The position numbers and the translations under genes were made by a program. The notes beneath the pieces were generated by a model. The model was not told where the DNA came from and did not search any database. It saw only the letters and a program-made list of their open reading frames with translations. This document shows, piece by piece, positions 38,276 to 48,894 of a stretch of DNA of 64,000 nt. Source of the DNA: Anastatus disparis (Eukaryota > Arthropoda > Insecta > Hymenoptera > Eupelmidae); the NCBI GenBank assembly GCA_017163975.1, contig JAFFSR010000251.1, positions 6,696,001 through 6,760,000 on the forward strand, given 5' to 3'. Within the stretch, counting starts at the first letter, position 1. Each line of letters begins with the position of its first letter.

Positions 38276-38539
38276 TTACATTTCCAGATGAGAATGAATA
38301 TTGATGTTCCTATTATTAAGTTTGTAAAAAAAAAATCCTGTGGCTATGTATGTGTAAGTACGGTTCCGTTCGTGGTGACGTGTGGCTATTTCTTTAAATT
38401 TTGTTTCTATTTCCTTTTGTGAAATTATGTCGTTATTTTGTGTTGATTTCTTCAATTCAATAGTGGTTTCTGAATCTAATTCCTTGGATAGTGTGAAGAA
38501 GGTATTCACAAGTTGAGGTATTTGAAGATGAAGATATCA
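38276..38539 (-). CDS. Short ORF in LTR element, unknown
   Basis: An open frame of about 88 codons without a standard ATG (the first in-frame candidate is GTG), opening after a stop at about 38540. It includes FTLSKELDSETTIELKKS and TYTYIATGFFFYKLNN. It lies in the downstream third of the element where errantiviruses carry env, but I see no env signature. Possibly a decayed remnant. Confidence 0.3.
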
Positions 38540-40351
38540 GGAAAGCATAGGAGTGTTTTCTTATTCGAATTACTATTTGTTTAATCCATATGATAATAAT
38601 TAGTTTATTATTATAAAGACTCGTTCTAAAATGTTGTTAATTATACAAGTTTACTCATATATATAAACATATACATACATGTGCGTTTAAATGTATACGC
38701 ATATATATTGTATTCTATTTCTTCAGCAATAATAAAAAAAAAAAATTGTTGTTTTATTAAAACAATTAAATTTGTTAAGTTTGATGATCATCTGGTTAAT
38801 CTCAACTTGAGTTATGAGTAAATTTAGTTTAATCAATACACAAAGGATTTAGTTCAGTATTTGTTTTAATCGAAGGAAAATTATTGTCCTAATGTTTCAA
38901 TTTATTTTGACTTGAAAAATAAAAATCTTAGAATAATAATTTATTATTTACTAGAATGAAAATAATAAATAATAAAAATTTAGCATATTTACTTTAAAAA
39001 TAACTATTAAAATTACAAAATGCTTTTCTACTATATATATTTATATAATAAAATTGTGTTTTGAGCTAAGTATCAGATTGATTTTGACAAGTTAATTTTT
39101 GTAAAATTAACTTGTCAATTACTCAACAAATTACTTGAAATTAAGTAAAATTAAAGTCATACTAGTACTATTGTAGAATAAAGAAAAGAAATTTAGGATG
39201 TCATTGAGTAAATAATTACTTACTATTGTTAGTTAATGAATCATGCAAATATTCATATATTTTATATCAAACCAATAATTTGTTAAAATCTGTATATTGA
39301 TGATTAATAGTGAGGATAATACAAAGATATGAGTTTTGCATCAAGAAATTACTCTTTAACATGATAAAACAAGTTCACGATTTATGATTAAAAATTCTAT
39401 TTTATTAAATTTAATTTCTACTTATGTCCAAGAACAACCCAAAATAAAGAATTTTAAAACAAAAAGAGTTCTGGAAAAGAAAATCATAAATTTTACACAA
39501 TTAATTTTTATTAAAATTTGCAATAAAATAATTAAATCTAACTTTCATTATATCAGATTTAATAATTTTTGAATTTAAAAATTTTATTTAAATATATTAT
39601 ATTTTGCAACAATCATATTAAATGAATTTCTATTTTATATGACTATCTCATGTATGTATAAGTGAAAGTATATACGTATATGACAGAGTTAGATTTTATG
39701 AAAAAAAAAATAAAGGATTTCAAATGAATTATTTTTATTAAGAAATTAATTGTCGATGCAGTAGGTTGTGCTATTAAAATCGAACTCCTTGACTGCAATC
39801 TATTGTCTGCTTTTGTTTACGTCCAAGAGGAAAAAAAAATTGATGAATATATTCTGATTATATTAAGAAAAATATTGATTTCTCAAATAATTTAATAAGC
39901 AGATTAAAATTAAATTTAAAATATATGACCATAACCTTAGTATAAAATAGTAGTATTGATGATGAAGCGTTAGTCTTAAGAGTGTAATATTTTAATCATA
40001 GGGGAGGGAAAAATTATTTGTAATCTATGTTTAACCCTTTGTTTATACCCATAAGTAATTATGTATATCTCACATACAAAGACCCTATATATATATAATT
40101 TTATATTTATATGCATAAAATCTTTGTTAAGTATACCATCAAAAATATAAAAGAATTATTTTAGTAAAATAACAGAGATTATAAAAAAAACTTCACGTTA
40201 TTCAGAATAAAATCTATGCTAAAGTGATTTTTGTATATTCTTAAAACATAATTTAAAATAAAATTAGACATTTCAAAATTACGAATAAATAATAAATTTA
40301 AAATAAAAAAATGAAATTATGCAATTTGAGGTTCAACGTATTAATAAAAGG

Positions 40352-40723
40352 TTAATAAATGAGTGAGATGGCTATTCTCCAATCACAGGCCATACGATTG
40401 ATGTTGTATTTTACAAATGAGATGTATGGTAGTATTTTTGTTAATCCCGTTAGTGTTGGGCGAGTTTTTAATATCCTTCTGTATTTTTCCTCATCTTGCA
40501 TCTCAAGAGACTCTACTTCGTTGACATTTTTCCTTAAAAAGAGAGAAGTATTTTCTTGAGGGTTTTCGAAATGTATAGTACTATTTGTTTCTTTCAGCGT
40601 CAAGTAAAGCTTGTATTTTATCTTGTTGTCTGTTGAATCGATGAAGGCGAGTTGATAGTTATTCCATTCGGAGTGTTCAATTTCGTATTCTCTCTGCCTT
40701 CCCCTCAGGTTTTCGGTAAAATT
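40352..40723 (-). CDS. ORF2 of LTR element, +1 frame relative to ORF1, unknown
   Basis: An open frame of about 123 codons that overlaps the last 16 codons of ORF1 in the +1 frame and continues to a stop at 40352. It reads LRGRQREYEIEHSEWNNYQL, then KIKYKLYLTLKETNST, and ends DWRIAISLIY. An internal Met at 40603 could start an 83-residue form. No domain recognised. It may be a fragment of the element's original polyprotein or Env after a deletion, or be reached by frameshifting. Confidence 0.4.
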   Translation of the reverse strand, partial: NFTENLRGRQREYEIEHSEWNNYQLAFIDSTDNKIKYKLYLTLKETNSTIHFENPQENTSLFLRKNVNEVESLEMQDEEKYRRILKTRPTLTGLTKILPYISFVKYNINRMACDWRIAISLIY

Positions 40724-42350
40724 CTAAATAGGTTTTAAAACCATTTTTTTGACTCATATAAGGAAATTTTGATATTTCGTGGCCTGAGTTTGATGTTTCC
40801 AAGGAGTCTGATAGTCTTTCAGAGGCCGTGGGTTCGGCTTGACCGGACCTGGTACATTTTTCCTTATAGACTGGTTTTGAACTCACGTAATTGGTTCTTC
40901 GGTCCTTAAGTAAACTCTTTAATTTTAGTAAATTTAACCGACAATTAATTATATTGCGCTTATGAACGTTTTTTGATATAATTTTAATTTTATTAAGGTT
41001 ATTTTTAGTTTTAATTATTCTTTTAATGGTAAAAGATTTTATAATTCTGGTCGGAAATTTTTGGTTGACATCTTTGTATTTAAAAAATTTTTTTAATTTA
41101 TTATGAGTTTTCAGGCCAATTTTTAAGCATGCGCTAAATTTTGAATTAGTTGAAATTTTTAATTTTTCTAATATTTGAGGTTGCATGAATTGGATAGTAG
41201 TATCATCGGCAACATTCGCGTAATGTACTTCTGCGCTCTTCAGATCTTCTGTTTCAGTAATGTTTTCTATACGTTCAAAATCACGATCAGATACATAAAA
41301 TATTTCCGTTGTTTCATATTGTATCTGAGATTCTTGTGCAGACCTTACTATAAATGTATCGTTTAATAAATTAGCTGATTTTTTGTTGATTACCTTATAA
41401 TTCTTTAGTTTTTCTGAATAATATGTCAGGGCTTTCTGTTCTTTTGAATCAGAACAATTGCAGAAAGTTTCTATGTCTTCATAATTCAATTGGGATTCGT
41501 GCGTAAAATTTATTTGTGGTTTTATTATCTTTACCTTTCTTCGTTTGGTATCGGTGTCAGTTTGTGTTACACAAGAATTTCGGTTTTTAATTTCTCCCAT
41601 GCGCTTGTTATCAAACTGTAATTGGGTTCCTTCGAGGAAAGGTATTGGATCAATCGGACTGCTATTTATTATGAGAGTTCTAGATCTGTAGCAAATCGCG
41701 GGACGTTCCTTTTCGAAATATGGTAAGCCCAGTATGGCATGTTGTGAGAATGATGTTGTAGGTGGTAAGACGTGAAATACATGGATAAATCCGAGTATTT
41801 CTAATTCTACAGTGCCTAGTGTTTCTATAGGTGTTGAAGATATATCTGATACTGTTGTTGCCTTTTTGGAGTTGATGATAATGTTATCCTTAAGAGCACT
41901 ACCTTTTACGGCGTTGATACTAGCAGCCGAGTATAGTGCGAAGGTTCCTTCTTCGTTCTTTAGAGCTGAGACTTTTAAACATATTACAGGACGTATAGAT
42001 TTCTGTACACGGTGTGCGCTTTTGTTTCCGTACATAGAACTTTTGTTCGTTGAATCGATTAGATATTTTTCATCGATACGTTCTCTTTGCGAGCATTTAT
42101 AACTTAGGTTACTCTCGTGATGGTACGATTGTTGGGTTGTAAGTAAATCTTCAGAGTCGTAAGTTTGTGATTGATAGGTATTCGATACTTCGGATAGAAT
42201 TTTAGGACTTATTGGATAAGGAGGATAAATTGGATAAGGAGGATAATAAGGAAACCTAGGAGGATAGAAATAAGGTTGAGGTGATAGAAATTGTTGATGT
42301 CCGAATGGGTACGGAAAATTGATGTTATTCAAATCTTGGTAATAGGCCAT
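40677..42350 (-). CDS. ORF1 of LTR element, Pro/Tyr-rich N-terminus plus inactive retropepsin-like domain
   Basis: 557 codons, intact. Residues 1-50 are a Pro/Tyr-rich low-complexity region (FPYYPPYPIYPPYPISPK). About residues 118-240 fit a retropepsin: ICLKVSALKNEEGTFAL, the flap region, then HAILGLPYFEKERPAICYRS with the ILG motif of the Ty3/gypsy family. The catalytic Asp-Ser/Thr-Gly site is replaced by LYSAASIN (Tyr for Asp, Ala for Gly), so proteolysis is not expected. The C-terminal 300 residues are Lys/Asn-rich with no RT core. The frame is long and uninterrupted despite the lost active site, which suggests a recent origin or selection on another role. A stop at 40677 coincides with an internal PPT-like sequence. 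Confidence 0.75.
   Translation of the reverse strand: MAYYQDLNNINFPYPFGHQQFLSPQPYFYPPRFPYYPPYPIYPPYPISPKILSEVSNTYQSQTYDSEDLLTTQQSYHHESNLSYKCSQRERIDEKYLIDSTNKSSMYGNKSAHRVQKSIRPVICLKVSALKNEEGTFALYSAASINAVKGSALKDNIIINSKKATTVSDISSTPIETLGTVELEILGFIHVFHVLPPTTSFSQHAILGLPYFEKERPAICYRSRTLIINSSPIDPIPFLEGTQLQFDNKRMGEIKNRNSCVTQTDTDTKRRKVKIIKPQINFTHESQLNYEDIETFCNCSDSKEQKALTYYSEKLKNYKVINKKSANLLNDTFIVRSAQESQIQYETTEIFYVSDRDFERIENITETEDLKSAEVHYANVADDTTIQFMQPQILEKLKISTNSKFSACLKIGLKTHNKLKKFFKYKDVNQKFPTRIIKSFTIKRIIKTKNNLNKIKIISKNVHKRNIINCRLNLLKLKSLLKDRRTNYVSSKPVYKEKCTRSGQAEPTASERLSDSLETSNSGHEISKFPYMSQKNGFKTYLEFYRKPEGKAERIRN
40697..40710 (-). other. Internal copy of the polypurine tract
   Basis: The 14 bases acctgaggggaagg (minus strand) are identical to the terminal PPT at 37300-37313, including the non-purine acct prefix. 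The copy sits about 3.4 kb inside the element and is followed by cagagagaat, a further purine run. Confidence 0.7.
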
Positions 42351-42832
42351 GTTTCGATTCTGAATAATTTCTATTCATGCATTTCGTTGATTCTTTTACC
42401 CTATTTTCCCATTCATAGAATTTGGAAGTAGTTAATTGAAATGATTAAATATCTTTCTCCAGAGGCTTGAATTTCCATTATCTCTTGCTTATTTGTCATG
42501 ATGAAAATTTTGATTATTGTATCGCGTAATTTTAATTATTTAGTCGACCGATTTGAATATCAATTTGTTTAATTTTTCTTACTTATATTAGAGATATTGT
42601 ATAAATATTATTGTTTATTATTATAAAATATTTATTTATTAAATTTTTGATAATATTATCTGCAATAATTTATACAAATAGAAATTTTATAAGGGAAATT
42701 TAGTTTGAGGTACAAAAGCTATAGTTTAATAGGAATGAATTTTTTTATAATTTATTAGTGTTATAATTTATTATAATTATAAAAAATTTTTTTTATATAT
42801 ATATACATATAAAAGGGATTAAATGTTTATTA

Positions 42833-43085
42833 ATTGAATTCATTTATTTTATGAAACCTTTCCTTATCGTCAATACCCTTTTCTTACCTTTCGGCAATTA
42901 AGGCATTTATAAGTTCAGCCTTGCAGCTAGAAATCTTATAAATGTTGACTCAAAAGAAAGGAAATCTAGAATTTTGGATGCTAATAAACTTTTCGTGCCT
43001 TTCGGCGCTCCAAGTATTTCATAAATGTAGCCTTTCAGCTATATAATTTATGAATTTAGCCAAAAATTCGGATTGATTCATAAAA
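42833..43085 (-). repeat. Leader repeat copy 2 with GNRA-type hairpins
   Basis: A 253-bp block repeated at 43507-43759 with scattered substitutions. On the minus strand it carries four small hairpins: tagct-gaaa-ggcta, gcc-gaaa-ggc, agct-gcaa-ggct and ttgcc-gaaa-ggtaa. They are separated by atttataag-type AT stretches. It lies between the PBS and ORF1. Confidence 0.8.
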
Positions 43086-43447
43086 GGTTATTATTTTATT
43101 AAAGTTTGATAAAAATTCCGTCAAAAGAATTTTTATTCAAGTTACTTATGAATCTGGGTCAGTGAAACGCTGACTTAGCGTTTTGCTGTTTGACTTTTTA
43201 CGTCGAAGTCGTACGTATGTAATTTTTTTATTTGTAGTATCTGTTATAAATTTCGAGTTATAATAATAAAAAAAACACATTAGAGTTAGTTATTAATTAT
43301 TAAAATATCAAGTTTATTAAATTAAATGTTTTAAAAGATTTTAGTTTTATTAAAAAGGAAACGAAAATTTACTTTATTAATTTAAAGGTAAACGATAGAA
43401 ACACACAAGTTGTAAGATTATGCTGACTCTTAACTTTTGACTTGTAG

Positions 43448-43462
43448 ACGGTCGTTGACCGT
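43448..43462. repeat. Perfect small hairpin acggtcgttgaccgt
   Basis: A 6-bp stem with a 3-base loop. The core cggtcgttgaccg recurs at 44004-44016, and cggtcgttga occurs in both LTRs, so this motif marks the leader and LTR end of the element. Confidence 0.6.
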
Positions 43463-43506
43463 ACAATTGAAACAAAATGTTTTATTATTATTTTATATAT
43501 TTTAAT

Positions 43507-43759
43507 ATTGAATTTCTTTATTTTATGAAACCTTTCTTTATCCTCAATACCCTTTTCTTACCTTTCGGCAATTAAGGCATTTATAAGTACAGCCTTGCAG
43601 CTAGAAATCTTATAAATGTTGATTCAAAAGAAAGGATATCCAGAATTTTGGATGCTAATAAACTTTTCATGCCTTGCAGCGCTCCAAGTATTTCATAAAT
43701 GTAGCCTTTCAGCTATATAATTTATGAATTTAGCCAAAAATTCGGATTGATTCATAAAA
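43507..43759 (-). repeat. Leader repeat copy 1 with GNRA-type hairpins
   Basis: The upstream copy (in element orientation) of the 253-bp block. One hairpin differs from copy 2 in a way that keeps pairing: gct-gcaa-ggc here against gcc-gaaa-ggc there. The offset between copies is 674 bp; the DNA between them is not repeated. Confidence 0.8.
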
Positions 43760-44289
43760 AGAAAAAATTTTCAAAAGAAATAATAATGTATATAGATTTT
43801 TTTTAAATATATATAACTTGTTATTTCTTTATTTTATATTTTTATATTATATTATTTATAGAAATTTATTTATCTATTATGATAATTACCTATTATTATC
43901 AAGAATGAATTATTAATAAATATAATCAGAAATAAATTATAAATTGTTAAATAATGCGTATAATAATGATATCCAGGTCACAATAAAAATTTTGATGATT
44001 CAGCGGTCGTTGACCGAAATTGATCGTTTATTAAAGAAATTTAGATATTAACGATATTTATTGAAATTGTTTTTATTTAATTATTTAAAATGATAATGTT
44101 TCAATAATAAATTATTTATATACTTATATAATGCCTTAAAAATCTAACTACTTTATGGTAGTGCAAATTTTATTTTAAATATAATAATAATGTATTTTTT
44201 TAAACTATATATCTTGTTATTTCTTCATATAACAAGTTATATAAGGCGCAATTATAAAATTTTATTAACAGGTGAAAGGTCTTACTGGT

Positions 44290-44307
44290 TCCCCACAAGG
44301 GATGCCA
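44290..44307 (-). other. Candidate primer binding site
   Basis: The minus strand reads TGGCATCCCTTGTGGGGA two bases after the LTR end, the usual position and TGG start of a PBS. I could not match it confidently to a particular tRNA. Confidence 0.55.
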
Positions 44308-44309
44308 TT

Positions 44310-45369
44310 TGTTACGACCGGATTTGGTTCGGTCGTTGAGTTCACAAAAAGGAATAAATTTCTTTTTATTGGGAACCAGTTTGTAGTCCCAGGACTTACC
44401 TGTCACCTTTTAATTAAATATTTATTAAAATTAAATTTTTATTTAGTTTTAAAATAATCAAATTTTTATAAAAAGTTAATAACAAGTTTTAATTACTTAA
44501 ATAAATTCCTCTTTTTGTATTTTCTTTTATTTTTAATTTAATAATTAATACACGTGCTATTTATTATATATAATAATTTTCCTTACGATTAAATATTCCA
44601 AGAAGAGAAGGAGAAGATATATAAATGTATCCCTTGAAGTTCCGTCCTTTAATCTCCGCTTAGATTAACTTATTCCTACACGGTTAAGTTATCCGTGGCC
44701 AGATTAGTTTAGATTCTTGAACTCTCGGTCGTCCAGCGCTCAGCTACTTTATACGTTTACGTCGTCACTTGCACTTGTTTGTCTTTTTTTTTTCACTAAA
44801 TATTTACTGATTTAATTTTTTGCAAAAATATTTATTTGTTTAAATGCAAAAATTGTAGTTTTATATTTTCTATACTATAATTTTTCTTTCTATTAGCGAA
44901 GTAGGTTTCTAAGCTACTTCCTAATGAATTTTATGATAAATAAAATTGATTCAGAAAAAAACTAACACTGACTTTATCTCAGAGGGCCAGCAGAGCCGAC
45001 TTTAGCGGTTGCTATCGTATTATGACAAAAGGCGAAGAGTGACGTAGGGGGCTGTTTTTATTGCCTTGCGCCGGGCGATCGAGAGATGGGAAATCCAATC
45101 AAAACCTGACATGCAGCTGAAATTTCTAGGACAGAAAATCATTCGATTGTTTTAGAGTTCATTGGCTTGCTTACCAATGAATTCTTGTACCTTCTTCTCC
45201 GTCTCTTCTTTACATTTGAAGTTTGCGCAATTTTTAAGAATGCTGACTCGGGACATCGCATGGAACTACTTTTTGTTTGAATTGAAAAAAAATAGATTAA
45301 TGAATAATTCCAATCTTTAATATAATTTATTTAACAATTTATAAGGGTTTAGTTCCATGGGATGTCACA
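44310..45369 (-). repeat. LTR (5' LTR in element orientation)
   Basis: 1060 bp, the partner of 36241-37299. In element orientation this copy carries the promoter. It contains a CpG-bearing block (ggcgaagagtgacgtagggg, + strand). Confidence 0.93.
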
Positions 45370-45373
45370 ATTA

Positions 45374-45822
45374 TATAAAAAAAATATTTTAAAAATTGAT
45401 TTCAATTGATACGATTAGCATTGTAATGAACGTAAAATGCAGATATTTTTTGAGAAATAATAAAAGAAAATGTTGAATAATTACAAGAATAATTACTAAG
45501 AAACGTAAAATAATTAGAAATATAGTGATTAATAATAAACAATTTTCATAAAAATTATTTAAGAAAAAATGTACTTTTTCGCCGAACTTCTACTAATCTT
45601 TAAAATATTGTCCAAATCAAGATAGTAATTATTATATTTTTTAGATGAATATTTTCGTTTTATTATTAACGTATTCAATAAATAAATTTACGTTCATTAG
45701 GTATTCCATACAGTTTTTGTTCGTAAAGAACATGATAATCTATGGAATTAGCTGTTCACAGGACACCACGTTTATTCATGAATTGCAGAGATTGTAAGTA
45801 ATGTAATAAATATTAGGAAATC
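45374..45822. other. Intergenic between LTR element and SINE
   Basis: AT-rich with no feature recognised. Confidence 0.4.
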
Positions 45823-46232
45823 ATATATTTTTCCACTTCAATGAGAGCGCGGTGGCGAATGAGAGCGCGGTGGCGAATGAGAGCGCGGTGGCGAATGAGA
45901 GCGCGGTGGCGTAATGGATAGAGCTCTTGCCTTCAACGCGGAGGGCATGGGTTCGAATCCTGGCCAGGTACCTCTAACTTTTTTTTCAAAAGAAAATTTG
46001 TGTATGTGCCATTTATATCGCGACTCTTAAAAAAAATCCGACCTCATTGAGTATTGGTTGATTGTTGGTCACAAAAGTGGGTTGCCATCCATCGGTAGTC
46101 AAAGTTTTCGGTATGGTGGGTCTGACAGTCTAGCCTGATGTAATGTGTTAAACGGTTCCGGGCTGGACTCCCTCGACTTCACCATGGAAAAAGGTTAATC
46201 ATATAGAGGACAATATCCTTTATATATTAATC

Positions 46233-46275
<43 letters not shown>

Positions 46276-46286
46276 TTTTTCCACTT
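45823..46286 (+). mobile_element. tRNA-derived SINE with perfect 16-bp target duplication
   Basis: The body is 45839-46270. The tRNA-like head holds an A box (tggcgtaatggata) and a B box (ggttcgaatcc, about 45951), with ctcttgccttcaacgcggag in the anticodon-arm position, most like an Arg-type tRNA. A tRNA-unrelated body of about 260 bp is followed by an A run of over 30. The duplication atatatttttccactt flanks it at 45823-45838 and 46271-46286 without mismatch. The head is preceded by extra 18-bp units. Perfect duplication and a long A tail mean a recent insertion by LINE machinery. Confidence 0.9.
45840..45911 (+). repeat. Four tandem 18-bp units at the SINE 5' end
   Basis: The unit aatgagagcgcggtggcg occurs four times exactly, the last one running into the tRNA A box. 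The unit is the start of the tRNA-like head, so three extra copies of the head have been added. Confidence 0.9.
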
Positions 46287-46577
46287 TACTAAATTCCACT
46301 AAAACTATTATTAATTAAGATAAATTTATCAATTTTAAATGAAATATTAAATATTTTATAACAGTTTACTTGCAAAAATTCAGAAAGTTTTCTTATTTCA
46401 ATCAATACTCAGATTTTTATCATATATTTTAAAAACATTTAATTGCTAACAAAGTTCGTAATGGGCAATAATTAAATTTTATATATTTATATTGCTATGG
46501 ACAATAAAACCTATTGCATTTATGCCTTATGAATCAATCTTTCATTAGAAAAATTATTTTCTTATAGATATTGTACA

Positions 46578-46672
46578 TATGAGGGTTGGGAAATAAAAAG
46601 AGCACATATAGCCAATGTTAGCGAATGTTATTTAAATGGGCTATGTGCCCTTTTTATTTTTGAACCCTCATA
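46578..46672. repeat. TA-flanked hairpin MITE
   Basis: tgagggttgggaaataaaaa and its partner ttttatttttgaaccctca form arms of about 36 bp (agcacatatagcc pairs with gggctatgtgcc) around a loop of about 20 bp, bounded by TA on each side. Tc1/mariner-type MITEs use TA targets, so that origin is likely. Confidence 0.75.
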
Positions 46673-46689
46673 TACGTGCTGATTAAGCA

Positions 46690-48893
46690 CTGGGTTTTCT
46701 TATTTTGCACGATGTTTAATAATTATAATAAAATTATTTTTGTTTGTTTTCACGTTATTCCTTGTGTACTAAATAAAAAATTTAAACAATAATCGGAATA
46801 AGGGGTTAATTTTTCAAAGTTCATAAAGTTTCATCAAAATTATTCATGTATAAGTATTAAGTTATTAAATTTTTTTCTATTATATATTAAATCTGACTTT
46901 TTCAACTTAATCGGTAACTAACCTTATTCCGAATAGTCCCTCAATTGTGGTTTTCTCCTTTTCCTTTATTGTAAATATTACATTTATCGTATCAATATTA
47001 ATTATGAAGAATCATTATATAATGATCAAATTTATAGCTTTTAAATATTATAAATTATGTTCTTTTGTTTTTTAAATTTCGTACTATAAAAATATATGAA
47101 AATATATTGATTGACTGTTAATGAATCCAAATGTGTCAACTGCTATTATGTTATATTTTAAAATTAATACTTATTACATTTTATATTAAAAGCAAGTCTA
47201 TGACAAAATGTAAATAAAAACGATGTAGAATTTTATTTAAAAAGGTTTCGTTGCTTTCAAAAAATTTAAAAAAATTCAATAAAACACTTATTTTAAAGGA
47301 CAATTTAATAAAAAGCTGTATATAAGATTAACTTTACAAGCATCAATTACATTTTTTTAAACTGAAAATAAACAGAATTGTGAAGCAATAGCTTGCATTA
47401 ACACATTCTCTTGTAATTCAGCAAAATTGACATATCCTTTTCATATTTCTATTAATATCAAATCTATATTGATTGTTGGAAACTTTGCTCATTTACTTAA
47501 TGAGGAATGTCACATAAAAAATCAAATTAAGTTCATCCTCAAATTATCAAAACATATTTTATTAAAAATTGAATCACAAGGATTACAAAGTTATTTGTAA
47601 AATTAATCTTTAGAATTTAGCTCTTTTTAAAATTAATTTTTGGCAACTTGGCCTTTCGTTAAATTAATTTTCGATAGTTAGTTCGATTTCTAATGAAAGC
47701 TCTATATTTTTTAAGTTGTGGGCTATTTTACGCAAGTTTTAAGGCTTTTTTACTCTTCTTGTTAATTGAAGTATGATTTTAGTTAATATTTCATATTTTT
47801 AAATCAGTTTCCGGCATCAGCTCGAGGACTTTTAGACTTTTGAACGAAAATTCAATCAACATCACTATAGAGAGATATAATTTTCGAAAAAAAATTAAAT
47901 TAAATAATGAATCATATTTAAATTTAAATTAAATATCATTTCGATTTTAAATTCTAGTTCCTGAATCATCATTAGAGTCATTACAATAGTTCGGTCCATA
48001 ACAGAATAATTAGCGTCATTATATCTCTTAAGATATGTGCAATAAAATGTAATAATTGTCACCGAATGGAAAACAATTTAAATCATCATTATAGAAAGTG
48101 ATAATTTAAATTAAAAATGCGGCGAACTTTAATGATAGAATAACCAACAAAAACATTTTTTAACCATTACTTTTCTTTTATAATTAAAAAAATTTATTTC
48201 ATTATTTAAAAATTCGTATTATCCATGTGAAATATCAGCAAATAAATTAGAGAATTGGAAAAACAAAATATTACATTAGAATACTGTTAGGATTGATAGA
48301 TTTATTGGACGTAGAACTATATATGTTCAAACATACATTTTAATCGTTTCACATAAGAAATATATTCTATTATCGATTCTTTATGAAATAATTTAGGAAA
48401 ATTGATTAAAAAATAAGGTTATTGAGAGGTTTAAATTTGTTGGCACGATACCAAAAAATCAATATTTAGCAAAGGATCAAATATTGAAAAAAAAGTGTAG
48501 TAGACATAAAGTTATATTCGAAAGTATTTGTAAAGTTAGCAAACAGTTTTTCCACTTGTTGATTTAATTGACGATGATAATTTTATTGGCCATAAGAACT
48601 TCCGATGCACTCGTCGATTAATTCGACATGTTATTAACTCTTTAACGTAAGATAAAAGTTTCATTCATACTCGGGACAGAAAAATATGATTTTTAATATA
48701 CTATAGCGATCAAAGAACATTTCTTTCAAAGCTTATTCTTTTTTCTTGTCTTTTAATCTAAACATTAATGATAATTATTTTAGAATTAAAATTAGTCAAA
48801 AATATTTTTTCTTTGGCTTATAACTCCTTATTTACGTATGTGTCGTGTATGGTACATAATTTTTTATGATTTAAGTAAAATATAACATAATAA
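46690..48893. other. Intergenic, nothing recognised
   Basis: AT-rich, no ORF or repeat that I can support. Confidence 0.4.
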
Positions 48894-48894
48894 A

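Larger units (their letters stand above)
36237..45373 (-). mobile_element. LTR retrotransposon, Ty3/gypsy-like by protease and TSD, RT-less, minus orientation
   Basis: Flanked by a 4-bp target duplication (atta, 36237-36240 and 45370-45373). Direct repeats at 36241-37299 and 44310-45369 start TG and end CA in both readings. The PBS-like site lies inside the right LTR and the PPT inside the left LTR, so the element reads on the minus strand. The internal 7.0 kb contains a leader with duplicated hairpin block, a retropepsin-like ORF, and two short ORFs. No reverse transcriptase, RNase H or integrase motif is visible in any frame. A 4-bp duplication and the ILG-type protease fit Ty3/gypsy (errantivirus-like) elements. 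The LTRs differ at only one substitution and one T-run indel, so the insertion is young. Confidence 0.88.

Noticed and set aside
38276..38509. Env protein of an errantivirus
   Set aside because: The position is suggestive, but there is no signal peptide, furin-type site or fusion-peptide pattern, and the ORF lacks an ATG.
44200..44457. Short ORFs on both strands over the LTR end
   Set aside because: They run through the PBS and LTR boundary and match no protein; the same frames recur in the other LTR only by repetition.
45900..45972. A functional tRNA gene
   Set aside because: The A and B boxes are present, but the acceptor stem does not close cleanly, and the unit continues into a SINE body with A tail and flanking target duplication.
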